A stretch of 10,035 bases of DNA from an uncultured Sutterella sp. (GTDB lineage Bacteria > Pseudomonadota > Gammaproteobacteria > Burkholderiales > Burkholderiaceae_F): assembly GCA_900554675.1 (NCBI GenBank), contig USIM01000018.1, positions 1-10,035 of the forward strand, written 5' to 3'. Below, one piece after another: positions 1 to 6,116 of this stretch; positions within the stretch are counted from its first letter, which is position 1; the number at the start of each line of letters is the position of its first letter. The notes beneath the pieces were generated by a model, which had not been told where the DNA came from, searched no databases, and worked only from the letters and a program-made list of their open reading frames with translations. A program made the position numbers and the translations under genes.

Positions 1-839
1 CCCTGATTTCTTTGATTTTAGGAAAGGCTCACCCCGACAGCGGTACAGTGAAATTGGGCACCAATCTTCAAATTGCCTACTTTGATCAATTACGCGGTCA
101 ATTGGATCCCAATAAAACAGTTGCAGAAACCATCTCTCCGGGGAGCGAATGGTTAGAAGTTGGTGGGGTCAAAAAACATGTCATGGCCTACCTGGGTGAC
201 TTTTTGTTCCCTCCTCGCAGAGCCAATGTTCCTGTCTCGAATCTCTCAGGCGGCGAACGCAATCGTTTGTTGTTAGCCAGACTATTCGCGCTTCCGGCAA
301 ACCTTTTGGTACTTGACGAACCCACTAATGACTTGGATATCGACTCATTGGAGCTTTTGGAGCAAACGCTTCAGAATTATCCAGGAACGTTGATTCTAGT
401 AAGCCACGATCGTCGATTCTTGGACAATGTCGTAACAGAAGTTTTAGCACCCGAAGGTGATGGTCTTTGGCGAGAGTACGTTGGCGGTTATTCGGATTGG
501 CTACACTACCGTCCTCAGCCTGTCGCTACTGAAGACAAAAAAGAAGTTACGGCTGTCAAAGCACAACCTAAAAAACCGCGTCAAGAGAAGTTAAAACTCT
601 CCTATAAAGAGAACAAAGAACTCGAAGAGTTGCCCGACTTATTGATGACGTTAGAAAGCGACCACGAGACGATGTTGGCACAAATGAATGATCCGACTTA
701 CTTTACAAGCAACAGTCCCGATCAAATAAAAGAAAATGCCGACAAACTAGCGCTGTTAGAGAAACGCATTGAAACCACTTATGCTCGCTGGGATGAGTTA
801 GAAGCTAAAAAAGCCCTAGTAGAGGCTCAAAACACTTAG
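1..839 (+). CDS. uup: ABC-F family ATPase Uup, C-terminal part (5' end outside window)
   Basis: This is the 3' part of a gene for a soluble, tandem-domain ABC-F ATPase. ABC-F proteins act on ribosomes or nucleic acids rather than in transport, and Uup is linked to ribosome function and DNA stability. The frame is open to the window edge (first whole codon at 3) and has no real start here; the TTG at 12 lies inside the second nucleotide-binding domain. Visible motifs are the ABC signature LSGGERNR, a Walker B with DEPTNDLD, and the H-loop LVSHDRRFLDN. A charged linker (KKEV...KKPRQEKLKLSY) and a predicted coiled coil of about 80 residues (ELEELPDLLMTLE ... ARWDELEAKK) follow. That C-terminal tail is what separates Uup from EttA and other ABC-F members. 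A terminator follows at once, so it is the last gene of its transcript. Confidence 0.9.
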   Translation, partial: LISLILGKAHPDSGTVKLGTNLQIAYFDQLRGQLDPNKTVAETISPGSEWLEVGGVKKHVMAYLGDFLFPPRRANVPVSNLSGGERNRLLLARLFALPANLLVLDEPTNDLDIDSLELLEQTLQNYPGTLILVSHDRRFLDNVVTEVLAPEGDGLWREYVGGYSDWLHYRPQPVATEDKKEVTAVKAQPKKPRQEKLKLSYKENKELEELPDLLMTLESDHETMLAQMNDPTYFTSNSPDQIKENADKLALLEKRIETTYARWDELEAKKALVEAQNT

Positions 840-843
840 TTTT

Positions 844-878
844 AAGATGGGTGCTCAAATTCGGCACCCATTTTTTTG
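844..878 (+). terminator. Intrinsic terminator after uup
   Basis: The arms ATGGGTGC (847-854) and GCACCCAT (864-871) pair perfectly around a 9-nt loop and are followed by an uninterrupted T run (871-877). The stem can be extended outward by A-T pairs at 844-845. It starts 5 nt after the uup stop and separates uup from the next gene. Confidence 0.9.
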
Positions 879-933
879 CGCCTTGGATACAAAATCACCT
901 TTTTAGGGGCGTCCAAACGCTAACATTTCGACT

Positions 934-939
934 TACAAT
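934..939 (+). promoter_or_regulatory. Possible -10 box for the acyl-CoA synthetase gene
   Basis: TACAAT matches the sigma-70 -10 consensus at 5 of 6 positions. It lies between the uup terminator and the next gene and would give a leader of about 20 nt. No convincing -35 is seen 16-18 bp upstream, so this is a weak call that rests mainly on position. Confidence 0.3.
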
Positions 940-967
940 AGACGCATTACCAATATAGGGGATTGCT

Positions 968-2812
968 GTGTCTGATACCTCACAAACTCGTTTTGAAGCA
1001 CTTTGTCAGTTAAAGACCTTAGATCAATTTATTCCGGCCCGTGCTCAAGCCGCTCCACACACCGAAGCTCTCCGACAGTTTGACAGAAGTACCAATACTT
1101 GGGAGCGAATTTCTTACCGCGATTTATATGAACGCATCCAACAATGGCGCCGTGCATTTGCCAAATTAGGTTTTGAGCCCGGTACTCGCATTGCGATTTT
1201 GTTACCCAACGGGGTTGATGCCGTCTGTTGCGACCAAGCGGTTTTAGCCAACGGTTACGTTCCCGTTCCGCTCCATGCCATTGACACTGCCGGTTCGAGT
1301 GCCTTTATCATTGCCGATAGTGAGGCTTCCGTCTTGGTGACCAACCGCCAAAATCGTTGGGACTCCATCTCTCTTTCCGAAACGCCGATGCCCAACCTCA
1401 AGCATGTCATTCTTACCGATGAGTCTGCACCGGCTCACCGCAATGACGATGTAACCCTTTGGGACTTAGAAAGTTGGATCGCTACAGGTTTTGACGTTCA
1501 AACGCTACCGGAAGGTCCCAAGGAAGATGACTTGGCAGCCATCGTTTACACCTCCGGTACAACGGGTCGCCCCAAAGGCGTCATGCTCACCCATAAAAAC
1601 GTTGTCAGCAATGTCATCAATACCATCGCGACTGTTTTGCCTTATCCCAGACCGGGGGATGTCTTTTTATCATTCTTGCCCGTCTCTCACACGTTTGAAC
1701 GCATGGCTGGTTATTACTTGCCTTTAGGGATGGGCTGCACCATCGCCTTTACGCGATCCATTCAATTATTGGCCGAAGATTTCCGCATCATTCGACCCAA
1801 TGTCATCATCTCGGTTCCGCGCATTTACGAACGAATTTTTGCCAAAGTTCAGGCGAAGTTAGCCAGAGGTAACGACTTTGCGCGCTTCATGTTTAATTGG
1901 GCTGTTGATGTTGGTTGGCGTCAGTTTTGTCGCAAATACGATATCGAAGTCCCGCAAGGCACTTGCCAATGGTTAGACCCCATTGTGTGGCCGATTCTTG
2001 ACGCATTGGTTTCCAAAACATTGCAAAATCAGTTTGGCGGGCAACTCAAAGTCGCCATTAGTGGCGGCGCAGCCCTCAATCCCAAGATGGCAAAGGTCTT
2101 CTGTGGCTTAGGACTGCCCATCATCCAAGGTTATGGTATGACGGAATCGAGCCCCATTATTGCCGGGAATTGCCTCACTTATAACCATCCCGACAGCGTT
2201 GGTAAACCTTTACCGAATACGGATGTTCGCTTGGGAGAGGGCAATGAAATTCAAGTGAAGTCCGACAGCATCATGAAGGGCTATTTCAAGCGAGAAGACG
2301 ATACTCGTGCTGCCTTTACAGAAGATGGTTACTTAAAGACGGGCGACGTTGGCGCCTTTGATGAAAAGGGTTTCTTGCGCATCGTGGGTCGTATCAAGGA
2401 AATCATCGTAACAAGCACGGGCGAAAAAGTGCCCCCCTCTGATTTGGAGCTTGCGATTGAATTTGATCCTTTGTTTGATCAAGCCTACGTCATTGGGGAA
2501 AATCGTCCCTTTATCTCAACCATCGTGGTGTTAAACAAGACCGAATGGGAAAAGTTGGCAACTACACTGAATTTGGATCCCAACGATCCGGAAAGCTTAC
2601 TGGCGAGCGTCACCAAAAATGCGGTGCTTAAGCGCATCAAGACAGCAGTCAAAGATTTCCCTCAATACGCCTTGCCTCGTAACGTTTACATGACGTTTGA
2701 ACCTTGGACGATTGAGAATGGTTTGTTGACACCGACCTTAAAACTTAAGCGCAAGAAAATGGAAGAGCGATTTGCGCCGCAAATTGCCACGCTTTATGCC
2801 GGTCACCGCTAG
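968..2812 (+). CDS. Long-chain acyl-CoA synthetase-like AMP-forming ligase (FadD15 type)
   Basis: This is an ANL-superfamily adenylating enzyme of 614 residues, a normal length for long-chain fatty acyl-CoA synthetases. It should activate a carboxylic acid with ATP and join it to CoA. Motifs in order: the AMP/phosphate loop YTSGTTGRPKG (about residue 194), VPRIYERI in the middle, the A5 motif GYGMTESSP (about 388), the A7 aspartate in TGDVG (about 458), the A8 hinge GRIKEIIVTSTGEKVPP, and the terminal GLLTPTLKLKR (about 585) typical of the long-chain branch. No membrane segment or signal peptide is seen. The start is GTG at 968; AGGGGA at 957-962 is a good ribosome site 5 nt upstream, and no nearby ATG competes. 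The radical SAM gene follows after about 60 bp with no terminator, so co-transcription is likely. The fatty acid substrate is inferred from the family; other long or aromatic acids are possible. Confidence 0.87.
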   Translation: MSDTSQTRFEALCQLKTLDQFIPARAQAAPHTEALRQFDRSTNTWERISYRDLYERIQQWRRAFAKLGFEPGTRIAILLPNGVDAVCCDQAVLANGYVPVPLHAIDTAGSSAFIIADSEASVLVTNRQNRWDSISLSETPMPNLKHVILTDESAPAHRNDDVTLWDLESWIATGFDVQTLPEGPKEDDLAAIVYTSGTTGRPKGVMLTHKNVVSNVINTIATVLPYPRPGDVFLSFLPVSHTFERMAGYYLPLGMGCTIAFTRSIQLLAEDFRIIRPNVIISVPRIYERIFAKVQAKLARGNDFARFMFNWAVDVGWRQFCRKYDIEVPQGTCQWLDPIVWPILDALVSKTLQNQFGGQLKVAISGGAALNPKMAKVFCGLGLPIIQGYGMTESSPIIAGNCLTYNHPDSVGKPLPNTDVRLGEGNEIQVKSDSIMKGYFKREDDTRAAFTEDGYLKTGDVGAFDEKGFLRIVGRIKEIIVTSTGEKVPPSDLELAIEFDPLFDQAYVIGENRPFISTIVVLNKTEWEKLATTLNLDPNDPESLLASVTKNAVLKRIKTAVKDFPQYALPRNVYMTFEPWTIENGLLTPTLKLKRKKMEERFAPQIATLYAGHR

Positions 2813-2875
2813 GAGAATTCGGCAATTTGCATTAAAATTCATTTCCTTTGATGACTTGGAAAAGAGCTTGTGACC

Positions 2876-4171
2876 ATGGCACAACATGAAAAATTCTTAC
2901 CGGATTGGATGATCGGTCTCACCGACCGCATCATGAACTACTACATCGAACGCGACTTAGTGCTCGATCCTATCATTTTGGATCGACACCCGGCTCCCGA
3001 AGCCGGTCATGAGTACATGATGTATGCCCACATCCCCTTTTGCCATACGCTTTGCTCGTACTGTACTTTCCATCGCTTTTTGTTTAAAGAATACAAAGCA
3101 CGTGAGTACTTTGTCTCCTTGCGAAAAGAGATGGACATGGCTAAAGAATTGGGGTACGACTTCACTTCCATGTATATCGGCGGTGGCACCACAACGATTT
3201 TGGAAGATGAGTTAATTAAAACCATCGAACACGCTCGAACGTTATTCCCGTCCATCAAAGAAGTTTCTTGTGAAACAGACCCCGCTCATTTAGCCAATCC
3301 TTCTTTTAAAAACTTGAAGGGTTTAGTTGATCGCATGTCGATCGGTGTCCAAAGCTTTGATGACAACATTCTTCGCATGACAGAGCGTTATGAGAAGTTT
3401 GGTAGCGGTCAAGAAATTTTTGAACGCATTCAAGCCGCTCAAGAACTTTTCCCAATCTGTAACGTTGACATGATTTTCGGTTTCCGTGGTCAAACAGAAG
3501 AAATCCTCCAACGTGACGTTGATCTTTTGATGAAGCTCAATCCTCGTCAAATCACAACCTATCCGTTGATGGTGACGAGTCAAACCAAATGCAGCGTTCG
3601 CAATACGATCGCCGCACCTGCAGCTGACTTAGCAGCTCAGTATCGCATTATTCTCGATACGCTTGGCAAAAACTACAATCAGTTGACCTCTTGGACATTT
3701 GGTCGCTCCAATGACGAAGGGTTTGATGAATATGTGGTTGACCATGATGAGTACTTAGGAGTAGGTTCTGGAGCCTTTAGCTTCTTGGGTAACTCGCTTT
3801 ATGTGAATACCTTCAGTCTTCGTCGTTATAACGAACGAATCAATGCCGGCAAGATGGGGGTCGAACGACGTCGCACATTTGATAAGCACTCTGTTCTTCA
3901 ATACCGCTTGCTTTTAGGTCTGTTTGCCGCTCGCTTGTCTCGCAAATATTTCCGAGACGTCCACGGCGTGGATTTGGATCGAGCCTTATTTAAGGAAATG
4001 TTGGGGCTCCGTTTAGCCGGCGCTATCAAAGACAATCCCAACGACCCCGATAATCTCATCGTAACCGATACTGGGAAGTTCTTAGGTCTTGTGATGATGA
4101 AAGACTTTTACTCAGGTATGGATAATGTCCGAGCTGCATTACGCAAACCCTTATCGACCATCGACATGTAA
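2876..4171 (+). CDS. HemN/HemW-superfamily radical SAM protein of unknown substrate
   Basis: This radical SAM enzyme of 431 residues has the CxxxCxxC cluster motif in PFCHTLCSYCTF (C56, C60, C63). The residue two after the third Cys is Phe, as in HemW and ChuW/HutW-type proteins. Coproporphyrinogen oxidase HemN has a fourth Cys there, so true HemN activity is unlikely. Other family marks are the glycine-rich YIGGGTTT, ETDPAHL, SIGVQSFDD, NVDMIFGFRGQT and YLGVGSGAFSF, followed by a HemN_C-like C-terminal region (about 330-425). The protein is longer than typical HemW, with about 45 residues before the core. I chose ATG 2876 because AAGAG at 2862-2866 is correctly spaced from it but too close to the GTG at 2870. 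It follows an acyl-CoA synthetase gene and ends at a strong terminator. No heme-uptake genes are nearby. The reaction is unknown: heme handling, anaerobic heme breakdown and lipid modification are all possible. Confidence 0.8.
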   Translation: MAQHEKFLPDWMIGLTDRIMNYYIERDLVLDPIILDRHPAPEAGHEYMMYAHIPFCHTLCSYCTFHRFLFKEYKAREYFVSLRKEMDMAKELGYDFTSMYIGGGTTTILEDELIKTIEHARTLFPSIKEVSCETDPAHLANPSFKNLKGLVDRMSIGVQSFDDNILRMTERYEKFGSGQEIFERIQAAQELFPICNVDMIFGFRGQTEEILQRDVDLLMKLNPRQITTYPLMVTSQTKCSVRNTIAAPAADLAAQYRIILDTLGKNYNQLTSWTFGRSNDEGFDEYVVDHDEYLGVGSGAFSFLGNSLYVNTFSLRRYNERINAGKMGVERRRTFDKHSVLQYRLLLGLFAARLSRKYFRDVHGVDLDRALFKEMLGLRLAGAIKDNPNDPDNLIVTDTGKFLGLVMMKDFYSGMDNVRAALRKPLSTIDM

Positions 4172-4182
4172 TGCTCACCTCT

Positions 4183-4225
4183 CTCAAGCCATATCCCTTT
4201 AGGGGTATGGCTTGAGGTCCTTTTT
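4183..4225 (+). terminator. Strong intrinsic terminator after the radical SAM gene
   Basis: CTCAAGCCATATCCC (4183-4197) pairs with GGGGTATGGCTTGAG (4202-4216) over 15 bp with one G-U pair, closed by a 4-nt TTTA loop. A T5 run follows at 4221-4225. This isolates the ligase/radical SAM unit from the hydrogenase operon. Confidence 0.93.
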
Positions 4226-4228
4226 CTT

Positions 4229-4258
4229 CCTTAATTGAACCTTAATTGCGTTTATACT
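4229..4258 (+). promoter_or_regulatory. Putative hydrogenase operon promoter with tandem direct repeat
   Basis: CCTTAATTG occurs twice (4229-4237 and 4240-4248) with a period of 11 bp, about one helical turn, as expected for a side-by-side activator site. TATACT at 4253-4258 matches the sigma-70 -10 box at 5 of 6 positions. The -35 region is poor (about TTAATT at 4231-4236), which would fit an activator-dependent promoter overlapping the repeats. If correct, transcription starts near 4265 and leaves an untranslated leader of about 130 nt before hydA. The repeat is seen; the promoter role is inference. Confidence 0.45.
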
Positions 4259-4300
4259 TACAGCGTTGCGGGAAAGGTGTCCCTTTTTTTGTCAACAGGA

Positions 4301-4314
4301 ATTGTACGTACAAT
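4301..4314. promoter_or_regulatory. Perfect 14-bp palindrome upstream of hydA (possible operator)
   Basis: ATTGTACGTACAAT is identical to its own reverse complement. It lies about 40 bp downstream of the putative -10 box and one base before the large hairpin at 4316-4357. Its outer half-sites (TTGT/ACAA) recur in a second palindrome, TTTGTGCACAAA, at 4331-4342. Dyads of this form are typical of dimeric regulators, but the sequence matches neither the FNR (TTGAT-N4-ATCAA) nor the CRP consensus, so no regulator is named. Confidence 0.45.
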
Positions 4315-4315
4315 C

Positions 4316-4357
4316 CCTGATTCCAGAATGTTTGTGCACAAAGCACTGGCAATCAGG
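4316..4357 (+). promoter_or_regulatory. Large 5' leader hairpin before hydA
   Basis: A 42-nt segment can fold into one long stem of 17 bp. CCTGATT pairs with AATCAGG (4316-4322/4351-4357), CCAG with CTGG (4323-4326/4346-4349), TG with CA (4329-4330/4344-4345), and TTTG with CAAA (4331-4334/4339-4342), around a TGCA loop. Bulges are A4327-A4328, G4343 and C4350. No T run follows directly, so it is not an ordinary terminator. It lies 41 nt upstream of the hydA start and could be an mRNA-stabilising or protein-binding leader element. No known riboswitch was recognised. Confidence 0.5.
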
Positions 4358-4398
4358 ATTCGTTCTCTTATTTTTGAATCTTGGGAGAGATTTCAACT

Positions 4399-5754
4399 AT
4401 GTCCAAAACGATATTGGTCAATACGTTTGCTCCGCCGCCCAATGCGCACGGTGAAAACGGACCGGAATACGTTGGCAACCTTCGCAAAGGTGAATTGCGT
4501 GGGATCATCAAGATCAACGAAAGCAATTGCGTTGGTTGTGATACCTGCCGTAAAGTTTGCCCGGTTCATGCCATCTCTGGTGGCTTGGGTGTCGTTCACA
4601 GTATTCGCGAAGACGCCTGCGTAGCTTGTGGTCAATGCTTGGTTGCTTGCCCCTTCAACGCAATTGAGCAAATGAGCTTCGTTGACGAAGTCATGAAGAA
4701 GCTTGACGATCCCAATACGCTCGTCGTTTCCCATCCTTCTCCGGCTGTTCGTGTTTCCGTCGGTGAAGAATTCGGTGCTAAGGCTGGTGAATTGGTGACC
4801 GAACAATTCGTTAACGCTTTGGAAAAGGCCGGTTTCGTCTGCTACGACGTGAACCAATCGGCTGACCAAACGATTATCGAAGAAGGTATGGAATTCATTA
4901 AGAAGATCCAATACTGGGTTTTGGGCCATCGTGGTCCTGAAGTGGCTGAAGCTGCCGAACATCCGTTCCCGCACTTCACGAGCTGCTGCCCGGCTTGGGT
5001 TAAGAACTGTGAAACGTACCATGCTGGTTTGTTGCCGCATTTGTCCACGGCTAAGAGCCCGGTTCAAATGGGTGGTCCGATCGCTAAGACTTGGGCTGCT
5101 AAGTATGTGTGGAACAAGGATCCCCGTGACATCTACATGGTCGCTACGACGCCTTGCACGGCCAAGATCTTTGAAGCTTCTCGTCCTGAAATGAACGATG
5201 CTTGGAAGCATCTCATCAAGACGGGTGCTATTCCTGCCGATACGCCGTCCTTCCCGGACATCGACGCCGTTGTAACGGCTCGCGAAATCGCAGAAATCTT
5301 CCGCCGCAAGGGTATCAACCCGTTAGAAATGCCGAAGACGCGTGAACGTGGCACGATGGAAATCTACACCGGTGCCGGTACGATTTTCGGTAACTCCGGT
5401 GGTGTGATGGAAGCTGCTTTGCGTACGGCTTACTTCGTTCTTTCTGGTGAAGAATTGAAGGATCCGGACATCAAGATCGTCCGCGGTCATACCGATGCTA
5501 TCGTTGAAGCCACGATTCCTGTGCCTATCAAGGAATTGGGCGGCAAGATCTTTGAAGTTCGCGTTTGTGTTGTCAACGGTGCTTTGCAAGGCCTTGACAC
5601 GGTATTGCGTCGTATCGAAGAAGACAAGAACCGTTATCACTTCATCGAAGTGATGAACTGCCCGGGCGGTTGCGTCAACGGTGGCGGTCAACCGGTTCGC
5701 ACGGACAGCGCTGCGTGGCTCAACCCCACGTTGCCGATCCCGATGCAAATCTAA
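4399..5754 (+). CDS. hydA: [FeFe]-hydrogenase catalytic (large) subunit, periplasmic HydAB type
   Basis: This subunit interconverts H2 with protons and electrons at an H-cluster. An N-terminal 2[4Fe-4S] ferredoxin domain has two CxxCxxCxxxCP motifs (C44, C47, C50, C54 and C74, C77, C80, C84). The H-cluster domain follows: L1 TSCCPAW (proton-relay C196, ligand C197), L2 TPCTAKIFE (C253), and L3 EVMNCPGGCVNGGGQP (C421, C425). All four cluster cysteines, the EEG glutamates and the L2 lysine are present. The residue before the L2 Pro is Thr251, where Met is usual. At 451 residues it resembles the Desulfovibrio dimeric enzyme (about 420) and lacks the extra domains of clostridial forms. It has no signal peptide, so export presumably depends on HydB. 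I chose ATG 4399 because GGGAGAG at 4383-4389 is well placed; the TTG at 4381 sits on top of that site. Codon use is biased toward AAG, TTC, GGT and GCT compared with flanking genes, suggesting high expression. Confidence 0.96.
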   Translation: MSKTILVNTFAPPPNAHGENGPEYVGNLRKGELRGIIKINESNCVGCDTCRKVCPVHAISGGLGVVHSIREDACVACGQCLVACPFNAIEQMSFVDEVMKKLDDPNTLVVSHPSPAVRVSVGEEFGAKAGELVTEQFVNALEKAGFVCYDVNQSADQTIIEEGMEFIKKIQYWVLGHRGPEVAEAAEHPFPHFTSCCPAWVKNCETYHAGLLPHLSTAKSPVQMGGPIAKTWAAKYVWNKDPRDIYMVATTPCTAKIFEASRPEMNDAWKHLIKTGAIPADTPSFPDIDAVVTAREIAEIFRRKGINPLEMPKTRERGTMEIYTGAGTIFGNSGGVMEAALRTAYFVLSGEELKDPDIKIVRGHTDAIVEATIPVPIKELGGKIFEVRVCVVNGALQGLDTVLRRIEEDKNRYHFIEVMNCPGGCVNGGGQPVRTDSAAWLNPTLPIPMQI

Positions 5755-5771
5755 TTGGATGGAGACAATAA

Positions 5772-6116
5772 ATGCGCAAGTATGAATATACCGAACGCCA
5801 AACCATGGCCATGTTGGGCCGTCGTGGCTTCTTGAAAGTCACCGGTGTCACGGCTTTGGCAATTGGCATCACGGGCTACGCCGTTGTTGACCTCCTCCAA
5901 CGTCGCACCGACGTTATTAAGGCTCGTCAACGCGGTCTTTATAAAGATGACAAGTTGTGTCAAGAACAAAACTTGACCAACTCTCACCAAAATCCGTCTG
6001 TCATGCGCTTCTACGCTGATATGCACACGGAGCCGGTCGAAGGTCTTGCACACGACTTATTGCATACGTCCTACTACCCGCGCTCTCAATTGGCAATTTT
6101 GCGAGGTGAACACTAA
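5772..6116 (+). CDS. hydB: [FeFe]-hydrogenase small subunit with Tat signal
   Basis: This 114-residue protein matches the small subunit of periplasmic [FeFe]-hydrogenase. In Desulfovibrio that subunit wraps around the large subunit and supplies the export signal. A twin-arginine motif, GRRGFLK (R17-R18), is followed by a hydrophobic stretch (about 23-39). The mature part carries the family signature AHDLLHTSYYPRS near the C-terminus, comparable to SHDLLHTHWFDKS in Desulfovibrio as I recall it. It contains a single Cys (C63), so it holds no Fe-S cluster. No clear AxA cleavage site is present (AVV where Desulfovibrio has AVA), so the signal may stay as a membrane anchor. GGAG at 5761-5764 sets the start, 17 bp after the hydA stop. 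Its stop overlaps the start of the cytochrome gene (TAATG), indicating translational coupling. Codon bias matches hydA. Confidence 0.92.
   Translation: MRKYEYTERQTMAMLGRRGFLKVTGVTALAIGITGYAVVDLLQRRTDVIKARQRGLYKDDKLCQEQNLTNSHQNPSVMRFYADMHTEPVEGLAHDLLHTSYYPRSQLAILRGEH

Noticed and set aside
2813..2875. Possible promoter between the ligase and radical SAM genes (TAAAAT at 2833-2838)
   Set aside because: No -35 at the correct spacing. The gap has no terminator, so co-transcription is simpler.
2876..4171. Annotation of the radical SAM gene as coproporphyrinogen III oxidase hemN or as hydG
   Set aside because: It lacks the fourth Cys after the CxxxCxxC motif found in HemN, and its sequence features (GGGTTT, SIGVQSFDD) are HemN-superfamily and not ThiH/HydG-like.
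4381..4398. TTG start extending hydA by 6 residues
   Set aside because: The codon overlaps the GGGAGAG ribosome site that serves ATG 4399.
4235..4624. Plus-strand open frame of 129 codons spanning the intergenic region and the start of hydA
   Set aside because: It has no ribosome site, runs through the regulatory region and overlaps hydA in another frame. Its translation resembles nothing known.
4393..5211. Long minus-strand open frame (272 codons) opposite hydA
   Set aside because: It lies antisense to a gene with all conserved hydrogenase motifs. Its translation has no recognisable domain, and the open frame is explained by the codon bias of hydA.
5323..5748. Minus-strand open frame of 141 codons opposite the 3' part of hydA
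   Set aside because: Shadow of hydA, with low-complexity composition and no family features.
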